NCBI GenBank assembly: GCA_013398275.1
Contig: VZSE01002180.1
Location: 125,915 to 189,914 of the forward strand
Length of the DNA stretch: 64,000 bases
Direction: 5' to 3'
Source of the DNA: Promerops cafer
Taxonomy: Eukaryota; Chordata; Aves; Passeriformes; Nectariniidae
Shown here: positions 1-14,100 of the stretch, in pieces
Layout of the letters: the number at the start of each line of letters is the position of its first letter
How positions within the stretch are numbered: position 1 is the stretch's first letter
The notes under the pieces: model-generated
Database searches by the model: none
The model's input: only the letters and a program-made list of their open reading frames with translations
What the model was told of the DNA's origin: nothing
Position numbers and translations under genes: made by a program

Positions 1-3000
1 AACCACTACAAGGTGTTAATGGCACTCCTAGGTGAAGGTGAACTCCCAACAGCTGATAATGAATGCCCTGGCTGCGAATGTGGCTTCTGCGCAGTAAGAC
101 TTGCAGGATTCATATTGACAGCCTTCTGTTTCTGTTATTGCTGTAAGAAGAGCCTGTTCTTTATACCAAAGGTTAAAACATTCCTAGAAGGCTAAAAGAG
201 AACAGTTAAGGGTCTTTCAAATTCCTTTGTTTCGAATACCAAACTCTTTCAACTTCAGAATCACTGAGTGGTCAAGAGACTGTTCCTTCATGGTTTTGCT
301 TATTTTATCCAGCCCCTTTGCTTGTAGGCAGTACCTGGTAGTGCACTAAAAAGAGTGGCAGAAACAGGAAAATGAAAACCATCAAGTTATCCAAGTAAGT
401 TTACTGGATTGCCTTTTTCTGCTCTTAAGTTTGCCAGAAGTAATCCCCCTTGTTCTTGGTTTTTTTAAGCATTTACTGCTGTTGCAATGCAGGACTCTGA
501 TTGGTCTTGGGTATGAAAAAGTTGAACTTCTAAAAAATTATTAATTTCTCTAGGCTGAGCTTTACCCTAAGCTCATGCCCCTTCCTGCTGGATAACAGTT
601 TATTCTCTGAAGTGATGGAGTAATTGTCAGTGGTGAAATCAATAAAATAATTCACTGCTACTGGAGGGGAAAAACTCCAGTCAAAGGTGGAATTTTCAAA
701 ACTCCACTTCATCAGACTGTCAGGGGTTTAATTGGCAGCACCAGTGACCTGTAACACCATGAGCCTGTCTTTACTGGAAAGCTCCAGGGCTTTTCTATGA
801 AAACTTACAGAAATGAGATTTTATGGACAGTTACAAGCCTACATATTTAAAATTAAATGTTAATCTACAGCGGTATCAGCTTTCCAAAACCGTATTTATT
901 CCTAAACATCTGCAGTGTAAATGAGAAACCAAAATTTTACATTAATATGACCCCTCCCCACCCCAGGTGGCAGAAATATCATCAGCTACTGAAACTCTCT
1001 AATTTTTTAACACTTTAGGTTACTAAGAAAAGATGTGGTCTTGGATAGCACAGCAAGAAACACCCAACCAGCTCCCCCTGAAATACAGAGAGTGGCACTG
1101 GCTCAAGGGGCCTCTGCCCACACCCAGGGGGTACCTGAGCCCTTTGGGGACAGTGACCACCGTGACCCAGCGGGTTCCAGCCCCGGGGGCCGGGCACACA
1201 CTGCTGCTCCAGACCAGGGCTGCACAGGGAGAACAGCTCCCTGGGTTGGCTGCAGGCCTAATTAAATTGCAACCCACAACGTGGTCTGTGACACAGCAGC
1301 TGTGGGAAATACTGATTAAAAGCCTCTACACATTATCCCAATGGGCCCATGTATAGCTGAGCTTTTAACTCTATTGGGGAGAGCTCTTATTTAAATTCCA
1401 GACATGCCGCAGTCTTTTCATGACTAGGAGGACTACTGAACCCTGCACTTCATTTCTGCAACATAAACGTGTGGATATTTATTCCATATTTTTATAAATA
1501 ATATAATTTATCGTGACACAAACTTCTGTAATAAAAAAAATAGGATACAGTATCTTGCTATATTTGATCTTGAAGCCTCACTGTAATGCAAGAGAAAAAG
1601 CTAAACCTTGCCCAAATCTGTACTATAAATCTTTAAATCCACAAAGATTGGACCAGATGCTGTAGCTTGAACACAAGTAGTGTGCAAAACACTTAGCCCA
1701 GCAGGACTAGCTGTTCCTCCAGCCTACCTCTCTCTACTTCTTCTCAATATGGTCAAGGACCTCAGGTCCTGTAAAGAGGTCAAATAAACTGAAGTGTTTC
1801 AGAAATCCTAAGTACAGGGAAGGTTTGCTAAGAAAAAGTGTATCTGAACTGGTTCCTGCTCAGTGTTCATTGTTTCGTTTTATGTATGTATCTTTAAATG
1901 CTTTTATTTAATGAAGTAAAAACACAAAACTCAAACTCTTAATGCATTTTTCTCTGCCAGATCCAGCAATCAAGACACCTTCAGTGCTGGCTGACACGGG
2001 TTTCAGTGATGCAAACCTTCAGGCAGGAGCCCATTACAATCAAACCCTAACAAACCACTTGGACCACACGCTCCAGGACACCAGTCATGTCATGAAATAA
2101 AAACACTTCTTGGTTGCTGCTCACGTGTCTAGAACACTGAGACCTGCTGCTGCCTCCTCACCACACACTGACCTCTGATTATTTTTAAAACTTGCCTCTT
2201 AAGGTGAGAAAAAACAGCTGTGGTTCTGCAGAGTCCCATCAGCAGTGGTGCCTGCAAACCTACAGAGATTCCCAAGAAATATGAACAGGCAAAAACTCTA
2301 TGTTGGGGAAGCAGTTCATCTTTGGTTCGGAGAGCTGAAGAAAGAATTTTCCTTCCCAGGCAGCTCCCAGAGGCTTGAACACCAAGTGTGCAGGGTGCTA
2401 AATATTCTCACAACTCGGTAATTTTACAAGGCATTTGGGGAGGAAGCTGTTAAAAATATTTTTCTGATTATAATAAGTGATTTTTCTTAATACCTCAAAT
2501 AAAGATTTACTCTGAAAGAACCTTTTGAGAACACTTTAAGAAAAAATACCAAAGTACAAACTTTAAATATCCAAAGTATGATACTGGTGCACTTTTTAGA
2601 AACACTTACATACTTAACAGGTGAAGTAGGAAGAGAGTATTTCAGAAAACATTTAATATGAAACCTTTCGGAACTTCCATCGAATACAGATTTACATAAT
2701 TTATCAGAACACTTTTTCAGTTCAGACAACAAAGTGCACTGCCAGGTGAAAAAAATACATTTGGAGGAGTGCTTAAAATGTAGGGAGTGAAAGGATAGGT
2801 GACCATTCACCTGAGAAAGTACAATGACTGCCCTGAAATGTCTTATTGCTATTACAAAATGGAGTTTTCATGGAAAAAACCCATACTGAGCAGCACAGGC
2901 ATGGGCAGAACACTGAAAGCCAACTGAACTCTGGTAGCACCTGGAGTTCTCAAGCCATGGCATGATACAGAATATACAGAGAATAAAATGCAAATTCAGG

Positions 3001-4771
3001 AATATTTACTACATTTAACAACTATGATTACCCTTTAAACTAGCATAATCAATATCAATGCTTAGGGGGAAAGAGAGGGGAAGTCTGCTGCCTTCACAGA
3101 CTACAGATCACAAGAGCTAACTTGCAAAATATTAAGGACTTTGCATTTTCACCTCGGGTCAAATCTGAACTGTGTACTATGAGTAACTATTAGCTCACTG
3201 CAAATTTAAAATGCAAATTTAGGCTCCAGTTTAAAGCACATGTTAAGTACATGCGTAAGTGCTTCACTGAAATATAACCACAAAACATTAATACAAAAAG
3301 TCAAGTAGATAATGCAGGGTATTATCTACACAAGTCCTCGATGAAATAAACTGAGTATCGGTAGGAAACAACGCATGAAGGAATTTCTTCATTCTAGTTT
3401 GCAAAATCAAATCCGTTTCATCACCGCTGTGATGGTTAAAAAGTGGGGGCTATCCCAGAGCAGCTGCACGTCCTACCGAGAGCTAGCTGGGCACCAGAGT
3501 TCATCGGGGCGCGCCCCACCCTGCACGGGGACCGGGGACAGTGGAGTCCCTCGGCAGCACGGCCAGAGACACTGGCACAGAGCCATCCAAAGCAGCACAA
3601 GGAGCCCAGGGAAGCACGCTGGAAGAGAGCTGCAAGGACAAGCTTCCACTGCTCCTGCCTCTGGCTGTAGTTTAGCAAGCTGGACGTTTGGACACAGAGA
3701 TCAGTAGCCAATTTGATTGCCACTTTTGGGTTTCAATGCTGAGGGTGCCCAGGAGGCGAGGGACAGCTCTGCCCATCGTGCAGCAGGGCCTCGGAACAGC
3801 ACGGAGGCACGGAGTCGGACGTGGCTTGCGGCAGAGAATGGCCATGATTTGAGAGTCCCTTTGTGCTTTGTATCAGCCTGACCTAGTCTAACGTGGCAAA
3901 CTCGCTCCGAAAGAAAACCACTACTCAGCAATTAGCGCCTCCTTTTACACTGCCTCATTCCCTAGAGGAACAGCCGAGAAATGTTCTGAGCTGCGATCAA
4001 TACTCATAAGCCAAAAGGACAAAGATACAGTTTTAGTAGTTCAGCAGAAGCAGAAGAATGGAAGCGTTCACCCAAATATTAATGCACAAATTAACTACAT
4101 TATTAAAATTTGATTCAGACTTAAATAATAAATAGGTGGGCAAAATATAATGCAAGACTTACTCAGTAAAAGTGAATTTTTAATCATCTCATGAGACCTA
4201 CTTAGAAAACAGGACTAATAATGTTCACAACCATAAATCCAAACCCTTCACACACTTTTTTCTTAACACAGCAGTGAACTGTAAACCTGCGTTTACTGGT
4301 TATCGCTTCAGTCATTTTAAATATTAAATCAAGTGTTTCCTCCTTGGCCATTTCAATTTTTAGCACCAAAATTAGCCCAAAAAGAGGTACTGGTACAGCT
4401 CGATGTTGTAAATGAATTGTTTACATATAATACTTTATATATTATACACACATACTGTACATTCACACATCCACACAAACAGGAGGCATATTTAAATGAA
4501 TATATTCTGTGTTTCAATTTGTTGTCAAAGACTTAGGAGCAATGGAAATAAAGCAGAAGGGGTAATATTTTACATAGTAGGCAACTTTAATGCTGTAGTG
4601 CACTTATAAAAAAGTCCAACTCTCCCTCCCAGCTCAGCAGCTTTTTTTTTAATATCACTATTCAGAAGGATGCAGAAGTTATTGCCTAAATGTTATTCTA
4701 TACATTTCCATCGGAATTCTCAAAAACACTTTAAATTGCTAACTAATTTACAACTTAACTATTTTTTCTTG
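1..4771 (-). other. MARK3 3' UTR and downstream flank (boundary not resolved)
   Basis: Sequence directly 3' of the MARK3 stop. Minus-strand poly(A)-signal candidates are ATTAAA at 4648-4653, 4586-4591 and 4179-4184, and AATAAA at 1903-1908, 1478-1483 and 895-900; I cannot say which are used. Two GC-richer patches (about 1080-1260 and 3440-3850) show no conserved protein. I see no second gene. In mammals CKB lies convergently downstream, but nothing like creatine kinase is visible here. Confidence 0.5.
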
Positions 4772-5117
4772 TTACAGCTTTAACTCATTGGCAATTTTGG
4801 AAGCAATGTTTTTGAAAGCTATGGATGTTCCCGATATCCGCTTAAAGCGAACTCCATTCAGGGACAGTCTTGGCAGTTTACACACCTCCATCTCCCACTG
4901 TACAAGGTTTTCCGCGTGCCCATCTCCATGGACACAGAAAAGCAAGAAACGCTCTCTTTGTTCATAGTCACAATTATTGGCATCCAGGACCTTTCGTATT
5001 TCCCTCATCATGTCATTGGGATCCATGGAGCTGGTGGTTTTCATGCTCCACGTAAAACGCAGCGACCGCGGCTTGGCTTCCTTGTTCTCGTCCTTCTGAT
5101 CCACAGCTACATTGCGG
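4772..5117 (-). CDS. MARK3: MARK3 exon 19: KA1 domain and stop
   Basis: 346 nt including the TAA stop. Acceptor TTCCTGTCTTTCAG. It completes a Ser codon, then [40 protein letters not shown], the [20 protein letters not shown] stretch and [20 protein letters not shown], ending IANELKL. This is the KA1 domain, which binds acidic phospholipids and helps autoinhibit the kinase. The [13 protein letters not shown] wording distinguishes MARK3 from MARK1. Confidence 0.97.
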
Positions 5118-8100
5118 CTGAAAGACAGGAATTCCGGAGTGAGCAGGGCCAGCCACCCTCCCCGGGGCCACATTAGTGAAGCCAACACTCAACGCACACC
5201 ACCCGGATTAGAGCAGCACTGGAGGCTCCGGCTGCGGCCAAGCCCTGCTCCCCCAGCTGCTGTACACGCACACAGTCAGGGGAAAGCTGTAGCTGCTGGG
5301 GCTGGAACGAAGGTATGGCACGAGGTGTGACACAACTGGCACTCACTGGACTCAGGAGCGTGGGGGCAACGACCTTCTGGAGGCAGAACTACATGCAGCA
5401 CCTACAACTTGATTTTAAGGCATGTTCTGCTCAAAACTCTGCTCTCGGGCCGCGTGGGCAGCTGAAACACCAGCTCTGTGCTAGAAGTTTCTGGAACATT
5501 GAAATAACAGCTCCCTGTGGCAGGAGGGTGCTCAGCCCAGGCCATGAGAGGTGCCCACTACACGGAATGGGGTGAGCCCACGCACAAAGGTGCTGGGCGT
5601 TCCTTTGCACCTCCTCCTGGGCAGCAGCCAGGAGACCAAGCCCTGGCAGGGCCTGTGGAGCCCCACAGCAGTTGGCTGCAAGCAGAAGGAAGGACAGCAG
5701 GATCAGGGTCACCCACCTGCTGCCCAGGGTCAACATGAGCCCCCAGAGCTGGGCTGGCTCAGTTACACTCTGGCTGTCCTGTGCTGGGGCATGTTTGGGA
5801 TGACCCCTAGGGACACACCATGCTGCAGGCTCTGGGGGTTGCCTCAGGGAGGAGACGCTTCCTCCTAAGTTGGTCAGTAATTCATTAAATACCAACCACT
5901 GACAGAGCTAAAGTGATGAAATCTTCTGCAGCTACAAGCTCTGCAGTTAAGTGCCTCTAAGGGGGATGTGCACAAAGAGAGCTGGAAGTCACTATTAGAC
6001 ACCTCTTCAACATAGTTTGTAAAGATGGTGAGAGGGTACCATTATTGTCAGAGTTTTAAGAGATGATGCACAAAATATTGAGGGCATGTTTCCCAAATCT
6101 GCAACCTTTTTTTTTTAAATAAAAAAGCGCTTTTTTTGGTATGGATAAGTGAAGTTAAACAGGACAAAGGAGAGAAATGTTCCAGAAATTTCTAGTTTGC
6201 AATCATTCTTCTACTTAAATTAAAAAATCAGTAGTCATGCAGCTAAAGAATTAGGAACTACATTTCGACCTCCAGGGACAAAATACTTGCTTTGCTTTGC
6301 TTTGTGAATATTTGTACACTGTCAGTCACCTCTTCAAATTTAATTAAATATATTGACTGTCATACTTAACTATTTTCTGAAAATAGCTAACCTAACTGAC
6401 TCCCAACCATGCAGTTCAGGTCTCACGGTGAGCCTCCATATTAAGCCAGGCTGCTCTTTGAAATAGATGGCAATGGTTACACCACATTTTATTTCTACTA
6501 CCACTAAGCAGGCAATTATGAAAAAGTTAAATAAAAAGTGATAGCAAGGCCACAACTAAATAAATATATTTCTCAAATACAACCTATTTCATAATTCTCC
6601 TATTAAAAGACTTCTTGTGACTGTGAGAGTCATGAGACTATGCAATGTGATTTGCCAGATGTTATAAAATTCATCACACAAATTAAAGAGTATTCTGTTT
6701 TAAGGTTTTAATTTAATAAGGCTGTAAAGGGCCAGGGAAAACCCCAACTTATATGCAATGCTCATTTTATTTTTGGAAGCTTTTTCTACTTGAAAACAGT
6801 TGGCAAACCCAGCAGTTTGATAATTTCTAATATTTTTTCGATATGCTGATTTTGGAAGAAGAGTATAACATGAAAAATATTTAACTACCTGTGATTTTGG
6901 AGATGAGAAATATCTTATCACCTTTCAGTGCTTATTCCACACATTTGCAGCCTCACTAGAGACCGCTTATCTATACATCTACACGACAACAGCAAATTAC
7001 AATGACTAAAATGCAAAAAAAAAGAAAAACCACACAAGGGAAAAGGCAACAGGAAAGATGAAAGTTTAGAACCAAGTCAGTCAGTGCTTTAATAGCTGTT
7101 TTGCAGACAGAAATGCTTCTCTGTTTAGTTCCAATGACTTACATGAAACAAAAGCTACTGCCCGAAGCCACTATGCCACATAATCAAGAGGAGAAAGGTT
7201 CAAACTCACCTAGGCAATGTTTTAAACAAAAATTTTACCCTCACCTTGAGCCCTCAAATCTCCCGTTCCTCTCATATTCAGTCGGGAGCCTCAATGAAAA
7301 GAATGCAGAAGCAAAAGGAAGTGGGAAAGAGAAGACAAATCTTACACTACAATATATAATATCTGAGAAGTTGCTAAAAGATACTGCAATCATACCAAAG
7401 GTGTGTTAAAGTACAAAACAACAAAGATGTAAAGAACTTGGTAGGTTAGGACATACTCAGAATGTAACATATTGTCAAACCAAATGGAAGTCTATAAACT
7501 ACAGTTTTTAAACCAACCATAACTAATTTTAACAGTATATGTTTATATATTAAATCTGTAGAACTCATGGAATAAATCTGAAGTTCTAAAAGCACAAAAT
7601 GTGAAACTAAAGTTACAAAGCATATTGAAGTGACTGTATTATTTACTAAGTACCTCCTAAAAGAGAAATAACTCCCAAATATTTTTAGGCTAATGTTATT
7701 TAAAAGTTTTATCTGGAATAAAGTATATATTTGAAAAAATCCCCGTAACTATTTACAGACAAGTCTGATCACCTTGTGTATTTGCATGCTCATCAGATCT
7801 GTGTGTTCAAACAATACCAAAATACCTTAATGCAAAAGAAGAAGATGCGTATACATTTTAACAGAACTTTAAGAGGTAAATCCAAGATTTCTCAAGCTAT
7901 GGTAATTCCATTCTATTAATTCCACACTAATGCATCTTCCCCACCCAAGAACAATCTTAAGCTTTCTGTCTTCTTGCAGTGCTTAAGGCTACATTGCTGG
8001 TCACTACCACCTATTGAAAGCCCAGGGTCAAGAAGAATTAAGGGGAAAATTATCTTTATCTTCCCATTGTTGATGGAGGATGGTTCAACATATCACCATT

Positions 8101-11100
8101 AACTCTGCCCAGAGGGATGCTGCCTGTACACTGCTTTCATCCAGACCAAGGCAGTGCATGGCCTCCCTGAGAAACACAAACACAGCAGTTTGGGTGGCGG
8201 GTGTCTAGGGACAGGAATGTAAGACAGTAACCTTATTTTCTGATGCAGAGTGATATTTATATCAGGGTGTGTGGGGTGTTACAAGGTGTGATTTCCTCCT
8301 TTCCTTCCTTTTGAGAGCTCTGGTGAGGGATCAGCCTTTCAAGGTGACTCTGGCTGTCCCTGTCACAGGGGACCAGGAGCTGTCCTGGCACTGTGAGGAG
8401 CAGGGTGGCAGCACTGGCTGCACGGGCCACAGAACCAGCCCAAATTCAACTCAGGTGCTACTGCAAAGCAACTGCACTTAACAGGGTGCAAAGGTGCTCA
8501 GCTGAGAGCCGCTGGTCATGGCAGCGTCCGATCAGAACCCTGCGCTCCGAGGTACCACACGGCTCACGGCGCAACAGGGACAGCGTCACGGCGAATGAAG
8601 AGCTGCCACAAGCAAAAAAGATACAGAAAAAATGAGAAGACAGCTGAAGTCCCAGTGCAAAGTGGGCAGTTACTGAATTTATTGTCATGAGATCTCGTGC
8701 TACTAATCTATAGTGAATATAAGAGAAGGTGGGAAAAGATTTTTCATGCCTATATATGCAGAGGCCATGAAGTCATCCTCCATGACAGCTCTACAGGACC
8801 AAAAAAGTGGTAGGTAGGAACTACCCCATGTACCAACAGAACAGATCCTCCCCTTTCAGATGATTGTTTTACTGGGCAAAGCAACCAACAAATTAGAAAA
8901 CACTCCTCAACTGAAGAGTATTTAAACTTCAAAGAGCTTTCTGTGTTCCTACGAAGTGGAAGATGGCAGCTTTAAGAGCTGCAAACATTTACGGATTTTT
9001 GTTGGGTTTTTTATGTTTCGTTTTGAAACTTGCCAGAGGTTGTAGAAAATGGGAGCACAATCAGTTCCCCCAACAATGAATAGCCTTACTGTTGCTGGAG
9101 TCTGTCCAGAAAAGTCTGTAAGGAAAAATCCCTAATGATGTTCTGACACACTTTTCAGTTTGAAATTAAGCCAAAGTGTTCAGTTTGTAAACCACTGTAC
9201 TCTAAATCTAAGAAAGGTCATTATTTAGAATATACCTGCCACTTTGAAATAATAAACATTCTCATGGAAGCCTCTCAGAAAATCCTCACTTTGCTCAGTT
9301 TTTCCATGCATCAACGTTCCATTCATTGAGCAGGAGGAACTGCATAAAGTGACACATAACCTCAAACGTGAGCCATCATGCCAAGCTTAGGAGAGCTGTG
9401 CCAGTCTCTCAAGGTGCTCCTTCCCTCATGACAGACATGGTTATGGTCCAGCTCTACAGCCCAGCACTGCTGCTCTGGGAACAGGCACTTACTGTACTGC
9501 CAGGATTGTTTTGGTTGGGGTTTGTGAGTCAGATGCAGCCCTGAGGCCTCCTCACTTGCTAATACAATCTTCACTTCTGTGCTGGTTTATGCTCTAAATT
9601 TTCTGCTTTTGCTTGTGTTTTACATAAACTGATTTTATGGACCAAGATGCTTCTTGGTCTTGATAATGGAACAAATACATAGACAAGTTCTGTTCTCATT
9701 TGTCATGCCATGCCTACACATTATCTACCTTATGGTTTATGAAGGGCTTTCACAAATCTGATTGTTTCTAAACATCTGTCCCAAATTATGCTGTTTCCTG
9801 TTCTTTACATCTTTGTATGCTGTTTTAAATATCCAAGTAAACACAAAGAAAACTGTCTAACAAGATACTGAAAATCAACAAAAAGTGCAAGATGATAAAA
9901 TAAGATCAATTTATGGAAATGGAAAAATGATGCTGCAATAAAATCCAGAACATCGAGTCATTTTTGCTGTCAGAAAAAAAAAGTTAAGACTTCCACAATA
10001 TGCAGATTGGCAAAGACAGTGCATAGTACAAGATATATATATATATAGTTATATATAGAGATATATATATTCTCACACACACACACACATATATATATAT
10101 GTTTAATACCTTTGTGTACTGAGTACAATATTAAAACTCAGCAGTTTAACAGGAGTGACTGATTATCTACTTTCATTCAGCTCCCTAGAATTGACATTGT
10201 GGCACTATGTATACGTGCCACTGGGTTACTGCAGTTCTTTCAGAACTACAAAGACAGTGAGCTCAAGTAGGATTCATAGCAAATATAGCCAGGAGAAACT
10301 GCCAAACACTCCAGCATTTTCAGTTTTTGTACCTACATACAGATCAGGTATGGAGGGACACCACACATTCTTAAAACAGAATTTAGAAAGCACACTGGTC
10401 CTGTGCAGGTCGTGTAAGACTTTACAAATTTCTTATTCAAAAAGACATATTCATGGAAGCTGCAGCAGATATTTCCACCATGGTCTAAGACTCCTGGCCT
10501 CAACAGGTAATTTTTAAAAAATTACCTAAAAATTACCTAAAAATTACCTGAAGTCTCAAATTTAAACAGTAACCTTCTAGTTTAAAACTGTACCATATTA
10601 GCATTTCCCATCTTTCTTCAGAACAAATGTAGATGCATCCAGCTGTGCAGGGTTGCACAGATCACAATCCTTTGTTTTAGAAGTGGGCTGCACCCCACAG
10701 CTCACGATGCACGTTGGGTTGAAGCCAGTGTCACTGCTCAGTTCCAGCTGTGTGTTGAGTTGCATGGTTTCTTTCCTTAACTAAGTTGTTGCATTTTCCC
10801 AAGTCAGCTGTGACAATGCCAGCCAAGCCAACTAACACCAGTTCCAAACATGGACATGTTTGGAAGAGCACTGATTACCATCACCATGGCATGGAATTTA
10901 CTCAGTTAATCAGGCAGGGTACCTTTAGCCTTGCACTGTACATAATGAATCCACATTTAGGCAGCAATTTACATATGTCAGGACTCCCTAATCTAAGCAT
11001 TTCCTTGAAATGGTCTAACTCCAAATTACAGTCCCAAGCACAGCCTTGTATTCTGAAGGTTAAAGCAGATGCCTGGTTTTTGGCCCCATCTCGCTGGTTT

Positions 11101-14100
11101 TGATCAGTAGTAGCAAACTGGAAGTACCACCCTTTAAGAAGTCCCAAGATGTGGTATAACTAAAAAGGGTATTACAAAACTCTACTGGAAAATTCAACTG
11201 CACAGCAAAATTGTGTAAGCGATTTTCATGAATCATAATGGATTAATAAGAAATATAGCAGCTTGATTCATTCCCGAATTGCAGAACTAAATTCAATCCT
11301 TTGGCTTGAAATGTGAATCAGACTTCTGAGCTTTTCCCTTTTGTTGATAAATTTGCATAAATGTTGTACTTTTTGTTTATAACTGAAATGCTCTATTTGC
11401 ACTTCAGCTGCAATTCACTTCAACAAATGCACCCCATTTTATAACAAATACACAGCTACTGAATCTTCATTCAATCTTCCACACAAAACTGTTCAACTCA
11501 ACTGTGCTCAGCTGCAGGCAATACTTCAAACTTTTTTTCTCTTCAATATCATAAAACAGAGAGATAACATAAATTTAACATTACTTACCTTTATTTGCTT
11601 GTAACTTTATGTTTTGTTTATACTTTCATCATTGTTATCAAACACCTCATTCTTCAAACATAAGCATGCTAAGTGTATTAGTACAGAGAACAGAATTACT
11701 TTGGCACTACCAACTCTATCAAAGAAAGAAGAATTCACAAGGCATGCTCAGCATCTTGTTACACAACACAGATGGTGCCACAGATTCTTAGGTATCATCA
11801 TGAGTTAATGGATTTATTCTATGTTTTCCTCTGAAGAAAGAAAGTATTTAGTTCTCAGCAGAAAGTTTAGTTTTCAGAAAACCAAGGCTAGAAAAGCCAA
11901 ATCTTTTGTTAATTGCAGGAGCCACTTTTTTTTTAAATATAAATAAATCCTACCTTTTGATAAACCTGAATGACATGTTTCTAAAAGAAATTAAGCCAAA
12001 ATAATAATTAACAAAAAATTTTGTACAAAATAAATTGGAAAAGGCATTTAGAGCGAAACATGCAAAAAAATCTCATTTTAAATACACAATTAAATTACAC
12101 TTCAATACATTTTCAGATTAGGCAGATGATTTAGGGGCTGAAGAATCAAACTCCTGGCACTGCTACTTTCAGTTTTTTTCTGGGAAATATGTAACCAGTA
12201 TTTATTATGAATTAAAATATGTACTGGTGTCAAAACACTTTAAAACTCAAAATCTGCAAGGTCAGGTAAAAATATGTTTGGATTTTCTTCATATATTTAC
12301 CACAGAAAGCAAAAATCAGTAACTCTACTATAATTATATCTTGGGTATCTTCAGAGTTAGGTTTCTTCCTCTCTTCATAACATTAGGTCAGCCATGTTGT
12401 GCCAAAAACTGCCTTAAATATTTAGCTGTTTTAGTGGCAGAAGCTGTAACAATTGCCTACACCCCGACACAAGCAGTTCATAACCAAAAGAATTCTGATT
12501 CCCCATAGAGAATGCTACAATAAATTAATGAGTAATAAGGTTTAAAAATTTTATTTAAGAGGAAGAAACATAACCATGTCCTTCAGTGGCACTATCCACC
12601 TCCTCAGTAGTTTGTACAGCACTGAATATAACAGAGCCCCAGCTGCAAGAGATCCTCCAAGAGCAAACTAATCATCTGTAACTGTGCTATTGTGTTACAA
12701 CTGCGTGTTATTTAATCAAGTCCAGATGGAATTTAAACTACTGTCAAAAGTCATGGGGAAAGACTTCTTCAAGAAAACCACACTGCACTGCAAAAGTTGA
12801 AGCTCTGAGGTAATGATAGAAGTTTGAATGCTGCCTAAACAACTGAGTGAAAAGTTTGCATGTTCACAGTTTAAGCGTCCACATTTGGAATGTCAAATGG
12901 AAAATTAAGTAAGGATATTACAAACAAAAGTACAGAAAGACAGATGTGCCAAAAGGATGTGGCTGATTAAGACTTCACTTGACATAAAGCAGATGGCTTA
13001 ACACTTGAAAAATATTCAAATTAAACTTCTCTCTCTCTCAACATAAAAAGAAGGGGAAAAAACCCAAACCAAATTTCCTACAGCACAGTGTTTCCCAGAG
13101 AAGTGTTACCTGACAGAGAACGGAAGAAATTAAAAAAAAATTATCAAAGGCTAGACTGTCATGTTCTTGTGTTGCAAAGAAGCAACTTCTACATTTTTAA
13201 AGAAATTCACTCTCTAAACTGAAGCCATTTGTGAAAATCTGGAGTCTGGCTTAGCATTGTTTTGTAGGAACGGGAGACTGCAAAGGGGATACTGAGAGGG
13301 AGGCATCTGTAGTCATAAAGTAGACAGGAAGGAAATGGCTTGCTCCTGACGTTGGATAAGCTTAAAACAAAAGCCAGCAGGCCAAGATCAGAATGATCTT
13401 GTCCAAAAAACTTCACCTGATAAGGAGTCTACACAAGCTTGATGATTATCTTAAAAAAAAAGACAAACAAGCCCTCAATTCTGCAAATGCAAGTTGTGGA
13501 GATCAATGGTCTGAAGTATGTGGTATGGGAACTGACAGGTTTAAAATAAAGAAGGAAAAAACACAATTTTCAATTTTAGGGCTTTTAGTAACTAATCTAA
13601 ATCATACATGGATTTGAAACTAGAAGTTCAGTTAGAATAAAAATTGTTAGGGCATGAGCAAGATCTGCTGAAGCTTGGCTTTGGCTAGATCACCACACCT
13701 CCACACCTAACACAGAATCTGCACATAAAGGCCAAAGTAGGAATAAATTTTTCAAGGTTTGACCAGACTCCTGTCTAGACTGAAATCCTAAAAGTGCCAT
13801 TATTTTAAGATGGCCTGTGACAGCACTACTGCCAACAGAAGCTTCTGTCTCCTGCCCCTACCCTTTCACCTGTGGTATTTCTATTTCTATGTTGCCAGCA
13901 AGGTTATGCTGGAAACACTGATGGACTAAGTGACTGGGAAACACAACCTGAGCTTCTAATGCTGCATCAAATATCTAGACTAAGATCCTAGTTTATGCCA
14001 TCTACTGATGGACTATGCTGCCACTGAGCAGCTTCTCAGCTGAGCCGAAATGTTTCATCTCTGCAGCATCCGTACCTCAGACATGAGGCTGAAGAGCACA

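Larger units (their letters stand above)
7290..11953 (-). other. MARK3 intron 17
   Basis: About 4.7 kb between the microexon and exon 18, GTAGGA...GAG. It holds the AT/AC microsatellite near 10.05 kb and a palindrome with tandem 11-mers near 10.5 kb. No gene-like content is seen otherwise. Confidence 0.85.

Noticed and set aside
13..195. Cys-rich 60-codon open frame at the left edge
   Set aside because: Open from base 1 but with no homologue I recognise, no splice-site support and no similarity to CKB, the mammalian neighbour. Too short to call.
5431..5895. 154-codon minus-strand open frame in intron 18
   Set aside because: Lies between two MARK3 exons in a GC-rich stretch with overlapping open frames on the other strand; low-complexity residue content and no known domain.
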